DNA of 64,000 bases from Nectonema munidae (GCA_030549495.1 JAUIRK010000106.1:1197001-1261000), one strand, 5' to 3'. Counted from the stretch's first letter, positions 14,601 through 24,184 are shown. Notes: generated from the letters alone by a model not told the origin. Translations and numbers: made by a program.

Positions 14601-17600
14601 AGAGAGGAGTTTGAAAAGGTTTTTGCATATTTATTTACGTAACTTTGCAAAGGGCACAATATTGGAGACATCAAGAAAGAGGATACATTTTGACAATTGC
14701 CCCATAGGATAATACAGGACAAAAGTTAAAATTTGTAAGTAAATATTATTAAATAAATGTTTCGTTCTTTCTTTCTTTTGCTAAATCAAACTTTGTGCAT
14801 AAAAATAAGGATGCAATATGACTTGAATAATATAGAAATGTTAACTAAAAGTTGTAAAAAGTCTGCCTTTCCTTCTATTTGCTGGAATCGAAGTAGAGTA
14901 CATTTTTCAGTATCAATAAGATCTAGGGGTGTGGATTATTATTTAGGAGTTATAATTTGGTAAGGGGTGGAAATTTTGCGCTACCCCCGAAAAACCATTG
15001 ACTTAATTCCATGGGATAGGCCATGATGCTATGCATATGGTTCACGAAACTTGAAAGGAGTTTGGAACTGGCTTGAGGGCTCATTTCTCAGCTATAAAAC
15101 AAATAAGTGGAGTCGATAACAAAAACAACAAAGGTACAAAACTCAAATCTCTGAGTAATATTTAGGATATTTGCGTTATACCTTGAAAATGTTGCATCAC
15201 AACGTTATCGAGATTTTGTTAAATATTGATCACTAATACAATGAACTTTTTCTGAATACAAAAACAGTGTGGATGAATACTGATATAGAATAGTACCCCG
15301 TATTACACAAGGAAAATTAACTCACATCATCTTACTTATCTGAATTTCAGCTCTTATTTAACTAAACCAAATCACATTTGATTCAAGTATACACTAATGA
15401 GCTCTCACTTGAAAGCAGATAAATATTCATATTTTTCATCTCTCTTTGCATTGGTATAAAATCCTTGATTACATCAACTACTCTGTCAATCAAGCATCAG
15501 TTAGTTATCTGATAATAAGAACATGCAATTAAAAGCAGCATAGACGTGGCCTAATTAAGTTAAAATAGAGAAAAGTTTTATGACTTATATAAATCACACA
15601 GATAATAGCATGCATAAATTACGCATAAAGTTGAATGGGAAATGAGCAACATAATCCAATCGTGTATATGTAATGCAGCAGACACCATTTCTTAATCCTA
15701 AAGCGCATTATTTTCAAAATTCAGATATGACAAACTACATTTTCGCTATTTCAAATGTTCGCAATGGCAGGGGTATTAATGCCGATTTTTGATAAATTAA
15801 ACCAGTGAGGACTCTTTTTTCGTTAAAAAAAATGTAAACAAAAGATGCAAAAAGACAGGTATTATTTTTATGGGGTTTTTGATTTTTTAAAATTAACTTT
15901 TTAATTTTTTGAAACATAGCTCATTTTTTCCACTTTTTCAAAATTCCTCATTTCCCTAGTGAGTGTTAAATAGCATATACACATTCATGGAAAAATCTTC
16001 TTCTTATGAAAAAAGTTAAGCTATGCATTGAAAAATTCAATATATATATTTTTCTGTCTTAAAAATATATAACGGATGTTTTAGATTACATGCAAGTTTT
16101 CTTAAAAATTAAGTCAAAAGTAAAGCAGGATAAGTTAGTCATAGGACCGAAGACCTTGTTCAAAACGAAAAATTTATTTCATTAAAACAATTTATTTCAC
16201 ACAAGATAGATAAATTTATGTTGAATAAAAAAAATGCAACCTTATCCATTCTTTCCTTCTCAATACCAAATTTACCACCATATCCAAAAGAAGCTTGTCC
16301 CATTTGAGAGTACTCTTTTTGTTTATTCTCAGCATCCAACTTGACAACATCATTTCTAAGATCCTTGAAACTAAAATAAAACAGAAAAAAGTAACTAATT
16401 GTGTACTTTCGAAGGCATGAGGCTTAGAACAGAATGTTTTTTAAAAACAACATGACAGAAATAAAAGTAAATAAATGGTCCATATCATAGAAATTAGGTG
16501 GGAAAGATATTTTCAGCAAAAAATCTACGAAAGATTATACAGTGCACTAAGAGTCACTACGCTTCACGGCAGATTTTTGTAGCCACAGTTTGCCAAAGAC
16601 GTCACTAAGAGTGTGCATCAGCTGTCTCCCCTTCAAATGATTATGATTCTCTTATAGATTCTATTTATTATTCTTCACGTCCTGTTTTAAAACATCTATG
16701 AAACAGTCTGTATTCACGAGCCCCTTCCGTCACTTATTAAAATTATTTAAAATTTAAAATGAAGCAGATTTAACATTGAAAGAATGGTATAATAAAGTTC
16801 TTGGAAATGAATTTGAAAGATTTTTGGAAAACAATAAAGTAAGGTATGAAGACTGTAGTACGTGTAAACACTCTCTGATTGAAGAAAATTCAGATTTATC
16901 ACAACATGAAGTACAAGAAAGATTGCAAAGTTGTATATATTTTCTTTAAAATATGATTCAACCTTCCTTAAACACATAATAGAACTAATCAAGTTGAACA
17001 GTGAAGAAATAAGTAAAAAGAAAATTTTGAAAGAAACGCAAATTTTGGACTTTTTAAAGTCAAAATATCGCCTTTGTTATCATTTGAAATAAATCTCTCT
17101 CTATCTCTCTCTAATTAGTTAATCGCACGCTCCCACTTAATCGAGCGCTTGTAGTTGATAGTAGGTGGTGAGCTAAGTTTGGATTTAGGTTAAAAGAGAT
17201 GTTATTTTTTCGTAAATTTTTATTATATATTTTCCTAGACATTTGTCTCGCTGCGCACATTATCTGCATTCAATCTTTAGAAACATTTTGTCGTGGAATT
17301 TTGTAGTCACACAGGCGATACAATGAGAGCCATTAACAAATAAAACATAAAAATGCGAGGATTTCTATAAAAAGCGTGTGTAATTTAAATAATCAATATA
17401 GATGTCGACATTTTTTATATCATTTAATTAAAACATTAAAAATATAAACAGTTTGCATCCTTGAAATTATCGATATTTCATAAAACCTTGGTTCTGTGTT
17501 CAATAAGGATCATTTAACTTTTTTGTCAACATGTAAAATACATGTAGACTGCAAAAGTTTGGTTTGGATGCAGGCGTTAGGTCAACTCAAAATAACAAAT

Positions 17601-20600
17601 CCAAAATTCGTATTTTTATTTTTAAATGGTAAAAGAATAAATAAAAATGAAAATAAAATTTTTTATCTTAAATGGAAGATTGATTATAATGAATAATATT
17701 ATGAGACGTTATTGGATGTCTTCATCCTCTTGTTGAGGGTTCGCAAGATGTGACAAAAAATGTGAGGGGTTACCCCACGTGCCCAACCTCTTGATGTTTT
17801 AAAAGATATCAAAGCATGTGACAAATAAGTTTTCAAAACTTAATATAAGAAATTAATTCACATTTTCTAAACCATCCAATATAATTTCCCCATTTAATGT
17901 TTAAAGGATATAAGAAACGAATTTAAAAAAATTCAATTAAGTTACAAGAAATTTATTCATATACTAAATATCTATTGACCAGTTATATAGTCATAAAATA
18001 AATTTCCATCGCAAAATATCTATAGCTAAGGGGAAAAACAAAACCTAAAATTGAATTCACAACATCAAAATTAGTTTAAAAAGGTATTAGAAACAAAGCG
18101 ATACATTTTTATTGCACAGTGAGGGTAATCAATCTTTAAATTAGTAGTATTGAAGTAGGAACTTGATTTACTTAATATTTTTATGAATAAATATTGAAAA
18201 ATAGATTTCATTTCCGTATAAAACTTGCAATATTCTGATGTGTTAGACGTCATGATTCGACTTAACATGAAGGAAATAGTTCATTCCAACCTTCGGGTCG
18301 TTATATATTTATACAACAATAAATCGGTAAAAAAACAAATTCTAATCTTCATATTAAGTGGTTTTATCCAAGTGCCAATTATGAATATAATCCAATAAGG
18401 CATTGATTAACAAAAAATAATAGAGCAAGAGTGATGAAAGAGTAGTCTTTTGATTTTTAATTTTTTTTAATCAAAAGTTTATCAATATAAACGATGTTGA
18501 ATTTAGAGCAGAGGTAGAGTAACTATATTTTTAATGAATATTTATTTAAAAAAATGGCTTGCATATTCACATTCAGTATAAAATTTGCAACATTTTGACG
18601 CATCACACGCCATGTTTCGACTTAATTTGAGCGAAATGATGATTAGGGGCAACAAAAGTTGACAAAAATATCTCATACCACATACACCTTCAAATTCGTT
18701 TTCGATGTAAATCAAATGCATCTTTCATTGTAATATTCGAAGATTACGTTTTTCAATTATTTTATTTATATGCGAGAATGGAGGAGTCAAAATTTTTTAT
18801 CCATATTGAAAATGATCTGTAAAAATAATTATAAAAATATAGCCAAATAAAGTTAAGCATCGATTATATTTTCCTTTAAAAGTAAAAAAAATATCTTCAA
18901 AATTTAGAAATCTTATAAAATGTAACAAGAATACCGATAAAGGTTAAATAGGTCTTCTAAAAAATTAGGTATCCAGGTGTGCCAAAGAAACTTTAATTCA
19001 AAAAAACTAACTTGATCGAATCTTGATGACCATCAGCTCCCCATCTTTTACTATTTTCATCAAGGTCATTCTTGAAAAGACAAAAAAAATTATTTTAGTG
19101 TGCAGAAATATTAGTATCAGAGCAGCAAGAAGAGTCTTAACCCATTTAGTACCAATGAAAGGGAACGCAGACGCCTTCAGTAATGTATATTTAATTTTAT
19201 TCAAAACAAGAGTTAGTTTGCGTTTTCTTGGGGACATTGCTACTAAAAGGGTTAATCACGACAGACAAAATGATGGCAGCCTGTGAAGTGTGTCAAAAAA
19301 CGAAGGTAAAAATTATAGTCTCTTAGTTAGCTGGAGCTTAGCCCACTCCCTTTATGCCCAAACCTGGGAAAAGATATGTTTGAAATACTGAAGAAAAATT
19401 AAAATCGCACTTTTATTGAGTGAATATATAATTGCAGTTAAATAATGGGAAAATAATATTGATTTTTTTCTCATGGATTCACAAGTGTATATAATTGACA
19501 TTTGAATTTTTAGTGTGGTTTGCGAAGCTTTACACGTGTTTCCCAATCAGCTGCTGCTTAAAATGATAGCCCATTTCTGACAAAATAACATATGAGAATA
19601 TATAATAATAGTAGACATTTAAATCTAATCGCGTCTTAGCGAATCTAAAAGAAAATTTACACCCACGGGACTTTATATTTTTTTCTAAAAAATTTTTTTT
19701 GGATATTAAAATATACAAAAGCAGTATGAATGAATGTTTATCCATAAAGTAATACTTAGAGAGTTACACAAGCATGGGCCTCATTTTAAGGGTGTGAGAA
19801 GTATTCTTACTTTTTTGTTTAGAGGCGAAATAATATATTTTATCACATCTACTTTTTAAGACTTTCTTCGTCCCTAATAAAATTTTTAAAGGATTATTTA
19901 ATTTATTTTAAAATTCACGCAATAGAAGCGATGCCGTCATTCTTATTTGAACACAAAATGATTTTTGAGAAAAAGAGTACGCATATAAACAAGAAAAGTT
20001 CTTTAAGAAAATCATAAAAATTATTTGTTCCCTTGACATTTTCACGATAAACGAGGCCCTTGTCCACAAGGAATAGTAACGCATATTATCTTACGAATTT
20101 GAATTACTCTTCTTTCTCAAAATTGAACTATAGACTAATTTGCAGAAAAATTAGGAGGGAGCGATCGCACCCATCGAACCCCTTCTCCTCCTCTAAATCC
20201 TCTACTGTCACAGCCCACTCACTTTTTTTGCTTAACCAGTTATCAACCGCCGTCGACATATGTTGACTTTACAAAAATGTGAATGTTCTGCTTTTATTAA
20301 TGCTTTTTAATACAAATCTTCTGCTTTATACTAGATATCGTCTGATTATTCTGGTCGTTAACAAGTTAAGATGACTTTGTTCGGTTAGATATTTAGTTAC
20401 TTTAGTTTTAGTTAGACAGACAGTTAGTTAGTCAATTAGTTAGCTTGTTAACTTTATTAAGTTAGAAGAGTCATCGTTTTTACGTAATTTTTTAACGATA
20501 TTTTGTAGATATTTTGTCGCACAAGCAAGATGTGTGGATTTAGTGACGAGAGAACATAGTATATAAAGAAGGAGAACATTTTCACATTCCTAACTTTAGT

Positions 20601-20946
20601 TTATTAGAATAAAGAGATGATTTGTGGAAAATTGTCAATTAAAAAATAATCCTATAAGAAATCTATTTATAAATAGGCATATTCATTAAACAAATTTTAA
20701 AAATATATCATCTTATTTTACAAAAAAAGATTAAAACACTAAAGTATTAGAACGTGCTTGTTTGTTTTTATAGGAAAAACGAAAAAGTTCTATTTTATTG
20801 CAAAAAAAATGAATAAAATAACTTAAAGAAGAAGAAGAATAAAAGCGATTTACGGTAAAATTGGGATCGGTGTCCCATTCGTCATTGTCATTATTTTGAG
20901 AAGCGCTACCATTCAATGCCATGCTGCTATTAGAGAATTGAAGCAT
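2423..20946 (-). CDS. Cortactin homologue, N-terminal part in six exons (3' end outside the window)
   Basis: Cortactin links branched actin networks to signalling: its acidic N-terminus binds Arp2/3, its 37-residue repeats bind F-actin, and a C-terminal SH3 binds partners in the cell cortex. Six exons on the minus strand (20946-20854, 19070-19012, 16370-16241, 12436-12382, 6170-6060, 2650-2423) join in frame at GT/AG sites to give 225 codons plus 1 nt. Visible are the acidic motif DNDEWDTDPNF, the linker NDLDENSKRWGADGHQDSI, a helical segment (INFKDLRNDV), and four repeats each starting with G-Y/F-GGKFG and ending KHESQ or KHSSQ. Exon ends match the repeat units. The proline-rich and SH3 parts are absent, so they lie left of position 1. 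Introns of 1.8-6.2 kb hold nearly all the repeats of this half of the window. Identity is firm; exact start (Met1 or Met9) is less so. Confidence 0.92.
3060..3352. repeat. Degenerate MITE-like repeat rich in GACTCCGA motifs
   Basis: Repeated GACTCC-type motifs occur through the stretch, and it ends in CTCCAGCTACACAACCCTG, which looks like a CAGGGTTGTG hAT-type terminus on the other strand. A related piece lies at about 24185-24320. The left end is not clear. Within cortactin intron 5. Confidence 0.45.
3480..4590 (+). mobile_element. CR1/Jockey-type LINE remnant (3' half)
   Basis: Short stretches in shifting frames resemble the end of a non-LTR reverse transcriptase: IFINDITDKLLHG, KIFTDVIKTFS, then IQKAFTKSMNGTRNKTYGQR, and near 4500 EFFANTQTINIFKNKLDKLW. 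This order (RT C-terminus, then the Q-x-x-F-T-K and F-K-N-x-L-D motifs) is typical of CR1-like and Jockey-like LINEs. Many stops and frameshifts make it an old copy. It lies in cortactin intron 5 in the opposite orientation to the gene. Confidence 0.7.
4591..5164. other. No feature recognised
   Basis: AT-rich intronic DNA of cortactin; I see no ORF, exon or repeat ends here. Confidence 0.4.
5165..5325 (-). repeat. tRNA-derived SINE, family A
   Basis: Read on the minus strand there is a tRNA-like head with an A-box-like TGGTTGGTTAGATGCCG and a B box GGGTTCGATCC, followed by a unique tail that ends near GGTACCACTACC. The head and the GGTACC part of the tail recur at 13718-13830 in the other orientation. 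It is inserted in cortactin intron 5. Confidence 0.75.
5347..5540. mobile_element. hAT-type MITE with perfect 8-bp target duplication
   Basis: A 194-bp element with inverted ends (CAGCCTTTTTCAAAC and GTTTGAAAAACGCTG) is flanked by CCCTAGAA at 5339-5346 and 5541-5548. The 8-bp duplication and CAG...CTG ends are the hAT pattern. A diverged relative is at 32936-33114. No coding capacity. Confidence 0.88.
5541..6059. other. Intronic DNA without recognised features
   Basis: AT-rich, next to cortactin exon 5; nothing beyond the donor of that exon is recognised. Confidence 0.4.
6060..6170 (-). CDS. Cortactin exon 5 (repeat 2, exactly one 37-codon unit)
   Basis: 111 nt, phase 1 at both ends, acceptor TTCGTAG, donor gtaaac. 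It encodes DYKHGFGGKFGIQKERKDAS followed by AFGWNHIEKVDKHSSQK, one full cortactin repeat. A symmetric exon of unit length could be duplicated or skipped without breaking the frame. Confidence 0.92.
6639..7283 (+). mobile_element. Penelope-like retroelement fragment bounded by short inverted repeats
   Basis: The stretch 6660-7050 in shifting frames reads like a Penelope-type reverse transcriptase around its active site: a YYRYM-x-DTF block, then FDELLTIFNSLHKSLRFTSK, a PFLDAKIS block and a VYRKSTFNS-like block. These motifs in this order are typical of Penelope-like elements. The fragment is broken in many places. A 20-bp inverted pair (CAGTTCTTATCAAGAGCATA at 6639 and its complement ending at 7283) bounds it. 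Inverted terminal copies are known in this group, but the repeats here are very short. Confidence 0.6.
7412..9843 (-). mobile_element. CACTG-ended DNA transposon, apparently complete
   Basis: The 2432-bp element starts CACTGGTCAACA and ends with the complement TGTTGACCAGTG. The inverted ends share further blocks (TTTTTGGCAG and TTTCTGGGGTTTT) over about 60 bp. It is flanked by TAA on both sides (7409-7411 and 9844-9846), fitting a 3-bp target duplication. It contains one long ORF (7836-9548) on the minus strand, the same strand as the host gene. CACTR ends with 2-3-bp duplications are known for the CMC (EnSpm/CACTA, Mirage, Chapaev) group; that assignment is inference. It lies in cortactin intron 4. 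Confidence 0.85.
7836..9548 (-). CDS. Probable DDE-type transposase, 570 aa, open reading frame intact
   Basis: This is the only long ORF of the CACTG-ended element. The N-terminus has paired Cys/His residues like zinc-binding sites (C24-x2-C27, H65-x2-C68-x2-C71, C103-x2-C106), then an acidic linker (about 148-175). The second half looks like an RNase H-fold catalytic core: D267 in LFIDSSK, D321 in WLICVDLKM, a C-x2-C pair just after it (PCFLCLW, 340-343), H389 in PPLHIKLGL, and E515/E516 or E519 in YSEEQGERFHQD. The D...D-CxxC...E layout is shared by several cut-and-paste superfamilies. I recognise the protein as a widespread, unnamed animal repeat protein but cannot name its superfamily from sequence alone. 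No stop or frameshift breaks it. Start could be codon 1 or codon 3. Confidence 0.75.
   Translation of the reverse strand: MKMSSREKMSSSKRRCRYEPDVFCYICGQYMMAQQKRNITDFVKRAYKAYFDMKLGDQDKSWAPHMVCKTCVESLRGWTNGKLKLKFAVPMVWREPKNHFDDCYFCINDMTGFNKHKKANWQYPSLDSAIRPVAHSEDLPVPVFTSLPEIDETEEIPADLSISSGDSCSDYEEPSNGPQLFNQSELNDLVRDLCLSKEQSEVLASRLQEKNILDSGTKVTYYRTREGSLLRFFSKEDDLVFCNDVSALLNCMGISSYDPADWRLFIDSSKSSLKVVLLHNGNKFAPVPIGHSTKMKEEYDGIQFVLEKLNYNTHKWLICVDLKMVNFLLGQQSGYTKYPCFLCLWDSRARNQHWRRENWPERESLEVGTANVINEPLVPRDRIIFPPLHIKLGLMKQFVKALNKDGDCFKYICRQFPGLSIEKAKGGIFDGPQIRTLMRDSDFTNHMNRVELNAWVSFTDVVTNFLGNHKADNYKQLVRKMLTAYEKLGANVSIKVHFLFSHLDRFLGNLGDYSEEQGERFHQDIKTMEERYQGKWDEHMMADYCWNLLRDCPKVAHKRKSYKRQFHFCE
9990..11520 (+). 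mobile_element. RTE/Proto2-like LINE remnant
   Basis: The first 400 bp match, with many changes, a sequence at 42235-42610, including the GAGGTGAAAAGCGAA block and the AACAAAATGGTTGG...GGAAGAGCAT block. From 10640 on, broken frames resemble an RTE-type reverse transcriptase: MKFNKAPGSSKI, then FGFMPVEHNRRN, then GFVDE, in the expected order. The end (GAGATCATGACCGCTGATTT...) resembles the 3' end near 42870 and runs into a (TG)n tract at 11500-11512. Old and heavily broken; in cortactin intron 4. Confidence 0.7.
11521..12381. other. Intronic DNA without recognised features
   Basis: AT-rich part of cortactin intron 4 up to exon 4; short ORFs here overlap the exon in other frames and are not genes. 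Confidence 0.4.
12382..12436 (-). CDS. Cortactin exon 4 (end of repeat 1)
   Basis: 55 nt with acceptor TTTAAG and donor gtatgc. It encodes SAHGHEYVAKVAKHESQT plus one G, completing repeat 1. The phase-1 end is shared by the next exons, so each later repeat exon begins inside the same Asp codon. Confidence 0.88.
12437..13640. other. Intronic DNA with possible old repeat ends
   Basis: Part of cortactin intron 3. GC-richer scraps near 12620-12890 (for example GGGGAAGCCAAAAAATAG and AATAATCACCCCTG) have weak inverted counterparts near 14930-14990, suggesting ends of a degraded repeat. Nothing coding is seen. Confidence 0.35.
13642..13707 (+). repeat. Short direct repeat, copy 1 (partner at 14656)
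   Basis: The segment around ACATCAAGCAAGAGGATACA and the following ATTTTGAC recurs at 14656-14706. The two copies flank a SINE and about 1 kb of other sequence. Confidence 0.5.
13718..13830 (+). repeat. tRNA-derived SINE, family A, plus strand
   Basis: tRNA-like head GTAAGGTTGGTTAGATACGG with B box GGGTTCGATCCCGAG, then a tail with AATGAAAAC and CACGGTACC. It is the same family as 5165-5325. It lies in cortactin intron 3 on the strand opposite to the gene. Confidence 0.75.
14656..14706 (+). repeat. Short direct repeat, copy 2
   Basis: Second copy of the segment at 13642-13707 (GACATCAAGAAAGAGGATAC). I cannot tell whether the pair is two copies of one old element or a local duplication. Confidence 0.5.
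14730..16240. other. Intronic DNA without recognised genes
   Basis: Part of cortactin intron 3 leading to exon 3. Short ORFs (14757-14963, 15735-15917) show no known motif. Confidence 0.4.
16241..16370 (-). CDS. Cortactin exon 3 (linker and start of repeat 1)
   Basis: 130 nt, acceptor TTTTAG, donor gttgca. It encodes a helical linker (NFKDLRNDVVKLDAENKQ) and then the first repeat core GYGGKFGIEKERMDK, ending in phase 0 exactly after MDK, the usual position in the cortactin repeat before S-A-x-G. Confidence 0.9.
16371..18180. other. Intronic DNA without recognised genes
   Basis: Part of cortactin intron 2. It contains a (CT)n tract at about 17095-17113. The small ORFs at 16747 and 17496 show no known motif. 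Confidence 0.4.
18180..18640 (+). repeat. Diverged direct repeat pair in cortactin intron 2
   Basis: A segment near 18180-18285 (with GTATAAAACTTGCAATATT and CATGATTCGACTTAA) recurs near 18535-18640 with many changes (GTATAAAATTTGCAACATT, CATGTTTCGACTTAA). The copies are about 360 bp apart and probably an old tandem duplication. Confidence 0.55.
19012..19070 (-). CDS. Cortactin exon 2
   Basis: 59 nt, flanked by a pyrimidine-rich acceptor ending CAAG and a GTTAGT donor. It encodes NDLDENSKRWGADGHQDSI, matching the NDVSEKEQRWG...GHQE block that follows the acidic motif in cortactins. It ends in phase 2, which the next exon restores with one T (Asn). Confidence 0.88.
19141..19251. mobile_element. 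piggyBac-type MITE at TTAA
   Basis: A 111-bp element between two TTAA sites (19137-19140 and 19252-19255) has inverted ends CCCATTTAGTACCAATG and CATTGCTACTAAAAGGG. TTAA flanks and CCC/GGG ends are the piggyBac pattern. A relative sits at 54849-54928. It begins only 71 bp upstream of cortactin exon 2, inside intron 1. Confidence 0.8.
19256..20853. other. Cortactin intron 1, no recognised features
   Basis: AT-rich DNA from the MITE to the donor of exon 1. A run of TTAGTTA-type words lies at 20390-20450. No gene is supported. Confidence 0.4.
20854..20946 (-). CDS. Cortactin exon 1 (start and Arp2/3-binding acidic motif)
   Basis: Encodes 31 codons from ATG at 20946 and ends in phase 0 at a gtaaat donor (20853). 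The motif NDEWDTDPNF corresponds to the DDW-containing acidic segment that binds Arp3 in cortactin and HS1. A second Met (codon 9) could be the real start. Upstream, a possible acceptor-like tract precedes the ATG, so more 5' UTR may lie in another exon. Confidence 0.88.
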
Positions 20947-21130
20947 TCTTTTATGAGCTCGTGTTCTTCAGAAAAATATTTCAATTTTACTTGTTCAGTT
21001 AATAAGCATAATCTAAAATCAAGATATCAGTGTAAAGCACAAAATAGATGAACGTTAGAGGAAGGACTTCTCAACCTTGTCCTGGGTGTGGCCTTTTTTA
21101 ATAAATACAAAATTGTATTTGCCCGCACCC

Positions 21131-21427
21131 GAGTGGCGTATTTAAAATTTTTTTGAGGGGGGCATTTTTAAAATTCATAAAAATGAAAAAATTATACAAG
21201 ATAATGGATTCAATTACCAATTAAAATTCACCATAATTAAAAAACTCATATATCTGATTAAATTGCATATGTTCAAATGTTATAAGAAATTTGGTAGCCC
21301 AACTATTATTATTTAGTTATATTTTATATATTTTCAGCCGGTGACGGGAGGGGGGCATGGCCAAGGGCCCAGTTATCTTTAAGGTTTGGCGCTTAAATAC
21401 GCCCTCCCATATTTCACTCTGCCACTC
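21131..21427. mobile_element. MITE-like repeat with GAGTGGCGTATTTAA ends
   Basis: The left end GAGTGGCGTATTTAA has an inverted partner at the right (TTAAATACGCC at 21393-21403, and a terminal TGCCACTC at 21420-21427). Both sides carry G-rich blocks (GAGGGGGGCA, GGGGGGCATGG). About 180 bp upstream of cortactin exon 1, so it may lie in the promoter region or an upstream intron. Confidence 0.6.
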
Positions 21428-21559
21428 AACTTGATACAGCTAGAGAAGTAGAGAGAAATATTGAAATTTTTACTTTTGCACCAAACCACCTACCTACCCG
21501 ACTTGTAAATTAAAAATACTTGAAAAAATTTTCCATTTAAATAAATTCATTTATTTAAA

Positions 21560-22700
21560 TTTACAAAAGCAAGACAACAATAGGTTTTATGTTGCATGCT
21601 TTTAATGAGATCCCTGTGACTGATCCAGTGCTATTAATTTGTCAATGTTTGATGTCAAATCCATCAGTGATAGGCGTAAATCTCCTATTATTTCTACGTA
21701 AAGACCATTTTAAGTTTTGATAGTAGATACATCATCCGACTGAAACCAGACTCAACTAAATAAGATGTGGAAAATACAAGTAAAAACAACCTAGCATTTT
21801 TCCAGTGTATATGCACATTTTAGACGTCCCTTCAATCATCCACAGCTTCTTGTATTCTCCATACTTGAACCTCGTTAGAGCTGATGCGCTGTGCTGTGTT
21901 GAAGTTCAATGAAGTTTTTTGTACATCAATATCAATTTCAGAAGCATTAACAATGAAGATATTGACAAAATACTACGACACTGCCATTTGGAGTAGATTT
22001 GTTAGGCGAATTTCCATATCATCATGGAGATGTCTCAAATGATTAACATAAATAGTTAAGTTGCTCCAAGATTTAACCAGAAAAACTTTAGTTTTCCATC
22101 AAATGTTTTAATTGCCTTTTTGCAAGAAAACAGAGTGGAGTTAATTCCTTCGAGTTCTTTTCAAGTATGTCAGACATTCAACAAATTTTTGTCTAAGTTC
22201 TGTTTGACTCAAAAAAGAGATAACTATGTCCCGACCTCAAACCTATGAGGGCAATTAGTCTTGGATAAACCATCTGACTTAGCATGCAATAAAAGTCTGA
22301 AATTCCTCTAATTCTTTTCACCCAACTGTTGAAAGATACGATCTTGCAAAGAATTATTTTATCGTGTTGCCAGCTTTGATAACATTAAAACTACATTATT
22401 CAAACGTTTGCAAAGCACGTGCTGCCGGTGAACAACACCGTACACAAAAACAGCATCAGTAACGCTTCAGATACCTCCAAATCACAGCAGCAGAGGGATG
22501 TGTCTCACAAGCCACAATGTTATTGACCGGAATGTTGTTCTTTTCAAAATTAACGTCAAGATAATAGATTCAACTTGTTTTCGCTCGTTAACTTCAAAGG
22601 AAAATTCTGCAACTCTTGACATACCTCATCAACATTAAGAAGCTTAAAAATACCATTAAAAAAAGGAGAATTATTGGGTAGAGTTGATTCATCTATATCA
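21560..22700 (-). mobile_element. hAT (ZBED/GTF2IRD2-like) transposase remnant
   Basis: On the minus strand, broken frames recall the middle and end of hAT transposases of the ZBED type: HRQHV...CKRLNNVVLMLSKL, then LLLHAKSDGLSK (the LLLHTDVRWLS block), and near 21630 ISDLRLSLMDLTSNIDKLIA, which resembles the family's C-terminus. Many stops and shifts. No ends or target duplication found. Confidence 0.6.
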
Positions 22701-22726
22701 AATGATAACTCTTTTACCGGCAGTTT

Positions 22727-23380
22727 AGAACCTACGTTTTACGTACCCTGATTTTACGTTCCCTGGATTTTACGTCCTCCCCAAATGATCGATGACGTCA
22801 TCTTTTTGGTCATTAAATGCATTATTAATACGTTGTTTCTTTGTGATTTTATGTATTAAAAAGTTTATAAAGGTTAATAAATTATTTTCTTTCAGTTTTA
22901 TTTCACTATGAGTAATTTAAATAACGCTAATTAGATCGCAAAACAATGCATTCTAACACTGAACGTACTGTACAGTGTACTTGTTATCTCCGATGCTATT
23001 CTTGTTGTTTTCGTATAATGAGCGCGCATTGTCAAACATCAAACGATACGCCGCCTTGTGAATGAATGGGCGCCTTCTTATTAACCGGCGCCTTTTCCTA
23101 GAGCAGACTAAGTTGAGTATAATTGATAAATAATACACATACACTGATATTTTTTATTTAAGACTTTATTATGAAAACAGCTCAACTTCAGGGATGATCA
23201 TCCAACTTCACTGTAGTAGTCTTCTTTAGCTGCCATAGTCCCTCACGTCGGGTGTGACCATGTGTGATCCAGGCTAGGATTTTCGTGTTGTATGTCAATT
23301 TAAAGGTCAACCTGGATTTTACGAATCCTACGTTTTACGTCCGCCGTTCGGTCCCGTGCCGTACGTAAAACGTTGGTTCT
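22727..23380. mobile_element. Non-autonomous element with TTTTACGT-rich inverted ends
   Basis: The left end AGAACCTACGTTTTACGTAC has an inverted partner at the right (complement AGAACCAACGTTTTACGTAC, ending at 23380). Inside both ends, the word GATTTTACG recurs (two more on the left, one on the right next to another ACGTTTTACG). No ORF beyond a chance 63 codons. The superfamily is not recognised and no clear target duplication was found. Confidence 0.7.
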
Positions 23381-24180
23381 AATAGGGTTTAAACATCAGC
23401 TCCTATTTCATTAATGCGACGTGATAATTTCCCACTACGTTTCTTCTTATTTTACTACAAAACTATTTATCAAATGATATGCGCAGCTTTCTTATTTTCC
23501 TAAAAATGCCCTGAGAAAAAAAACTAGTTATTATAACAAGTTTATCTTGTATCTCATTTTGAGAAACTTGTACTACACAATTAAAAAATGATGCTGGTAA
23601 AAGAGCTACTACAATATAATAGCAACATATATTTTTTACGGAGAAGGCAAGCAAGGATGATGATATTCATACGTATGATGAGTTAGCTATCCTCTCTACA
23701 TATATTATTATGTCTATTGTAACATATTGTTCTTCATTGTGGAGGAGAGTAAAGATACATTTGTCTACATACATGAACTAACAACATGAAAAGGGCAAGT
23801 AGAATGAAGAAGATTCTAGAAGAAAGCACTTCATTGTTGCAACACAGTAACAACAAAGATTGCACGTGTTGGCCATGCCATTTTGGCATGGATATTTTTC
23901 AGGGTAGGACCTTTTGGTGAAATATGTTTTTGGACTAGTGTTTAACTTGTTACATGGTTTTTGCTTCTTTGATATCATATTATATTACATTATAATATAT
24001 TTAAATATTAGAACAAATGATTGTGTTGAGTATGTTTCTTGAGCATTAATGAATCAATTATAAAGTATATCATGCAATCCAAAATATTTGAAGTCATCAC
24101 TTACAATGAGAAAATCAAATTCTTTAAAGCATTGAATCTCAATTAGCATTTGGTGACTGAGTAAATCAATTATAAAAATA
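23381..24180. other. No feature recognised
   Basis: AT-rich sequence with small ORFs (23463, 23778 region) lacking known motifs. Confidence 0.4.
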
Positions 24181-24184
24181 GGTT

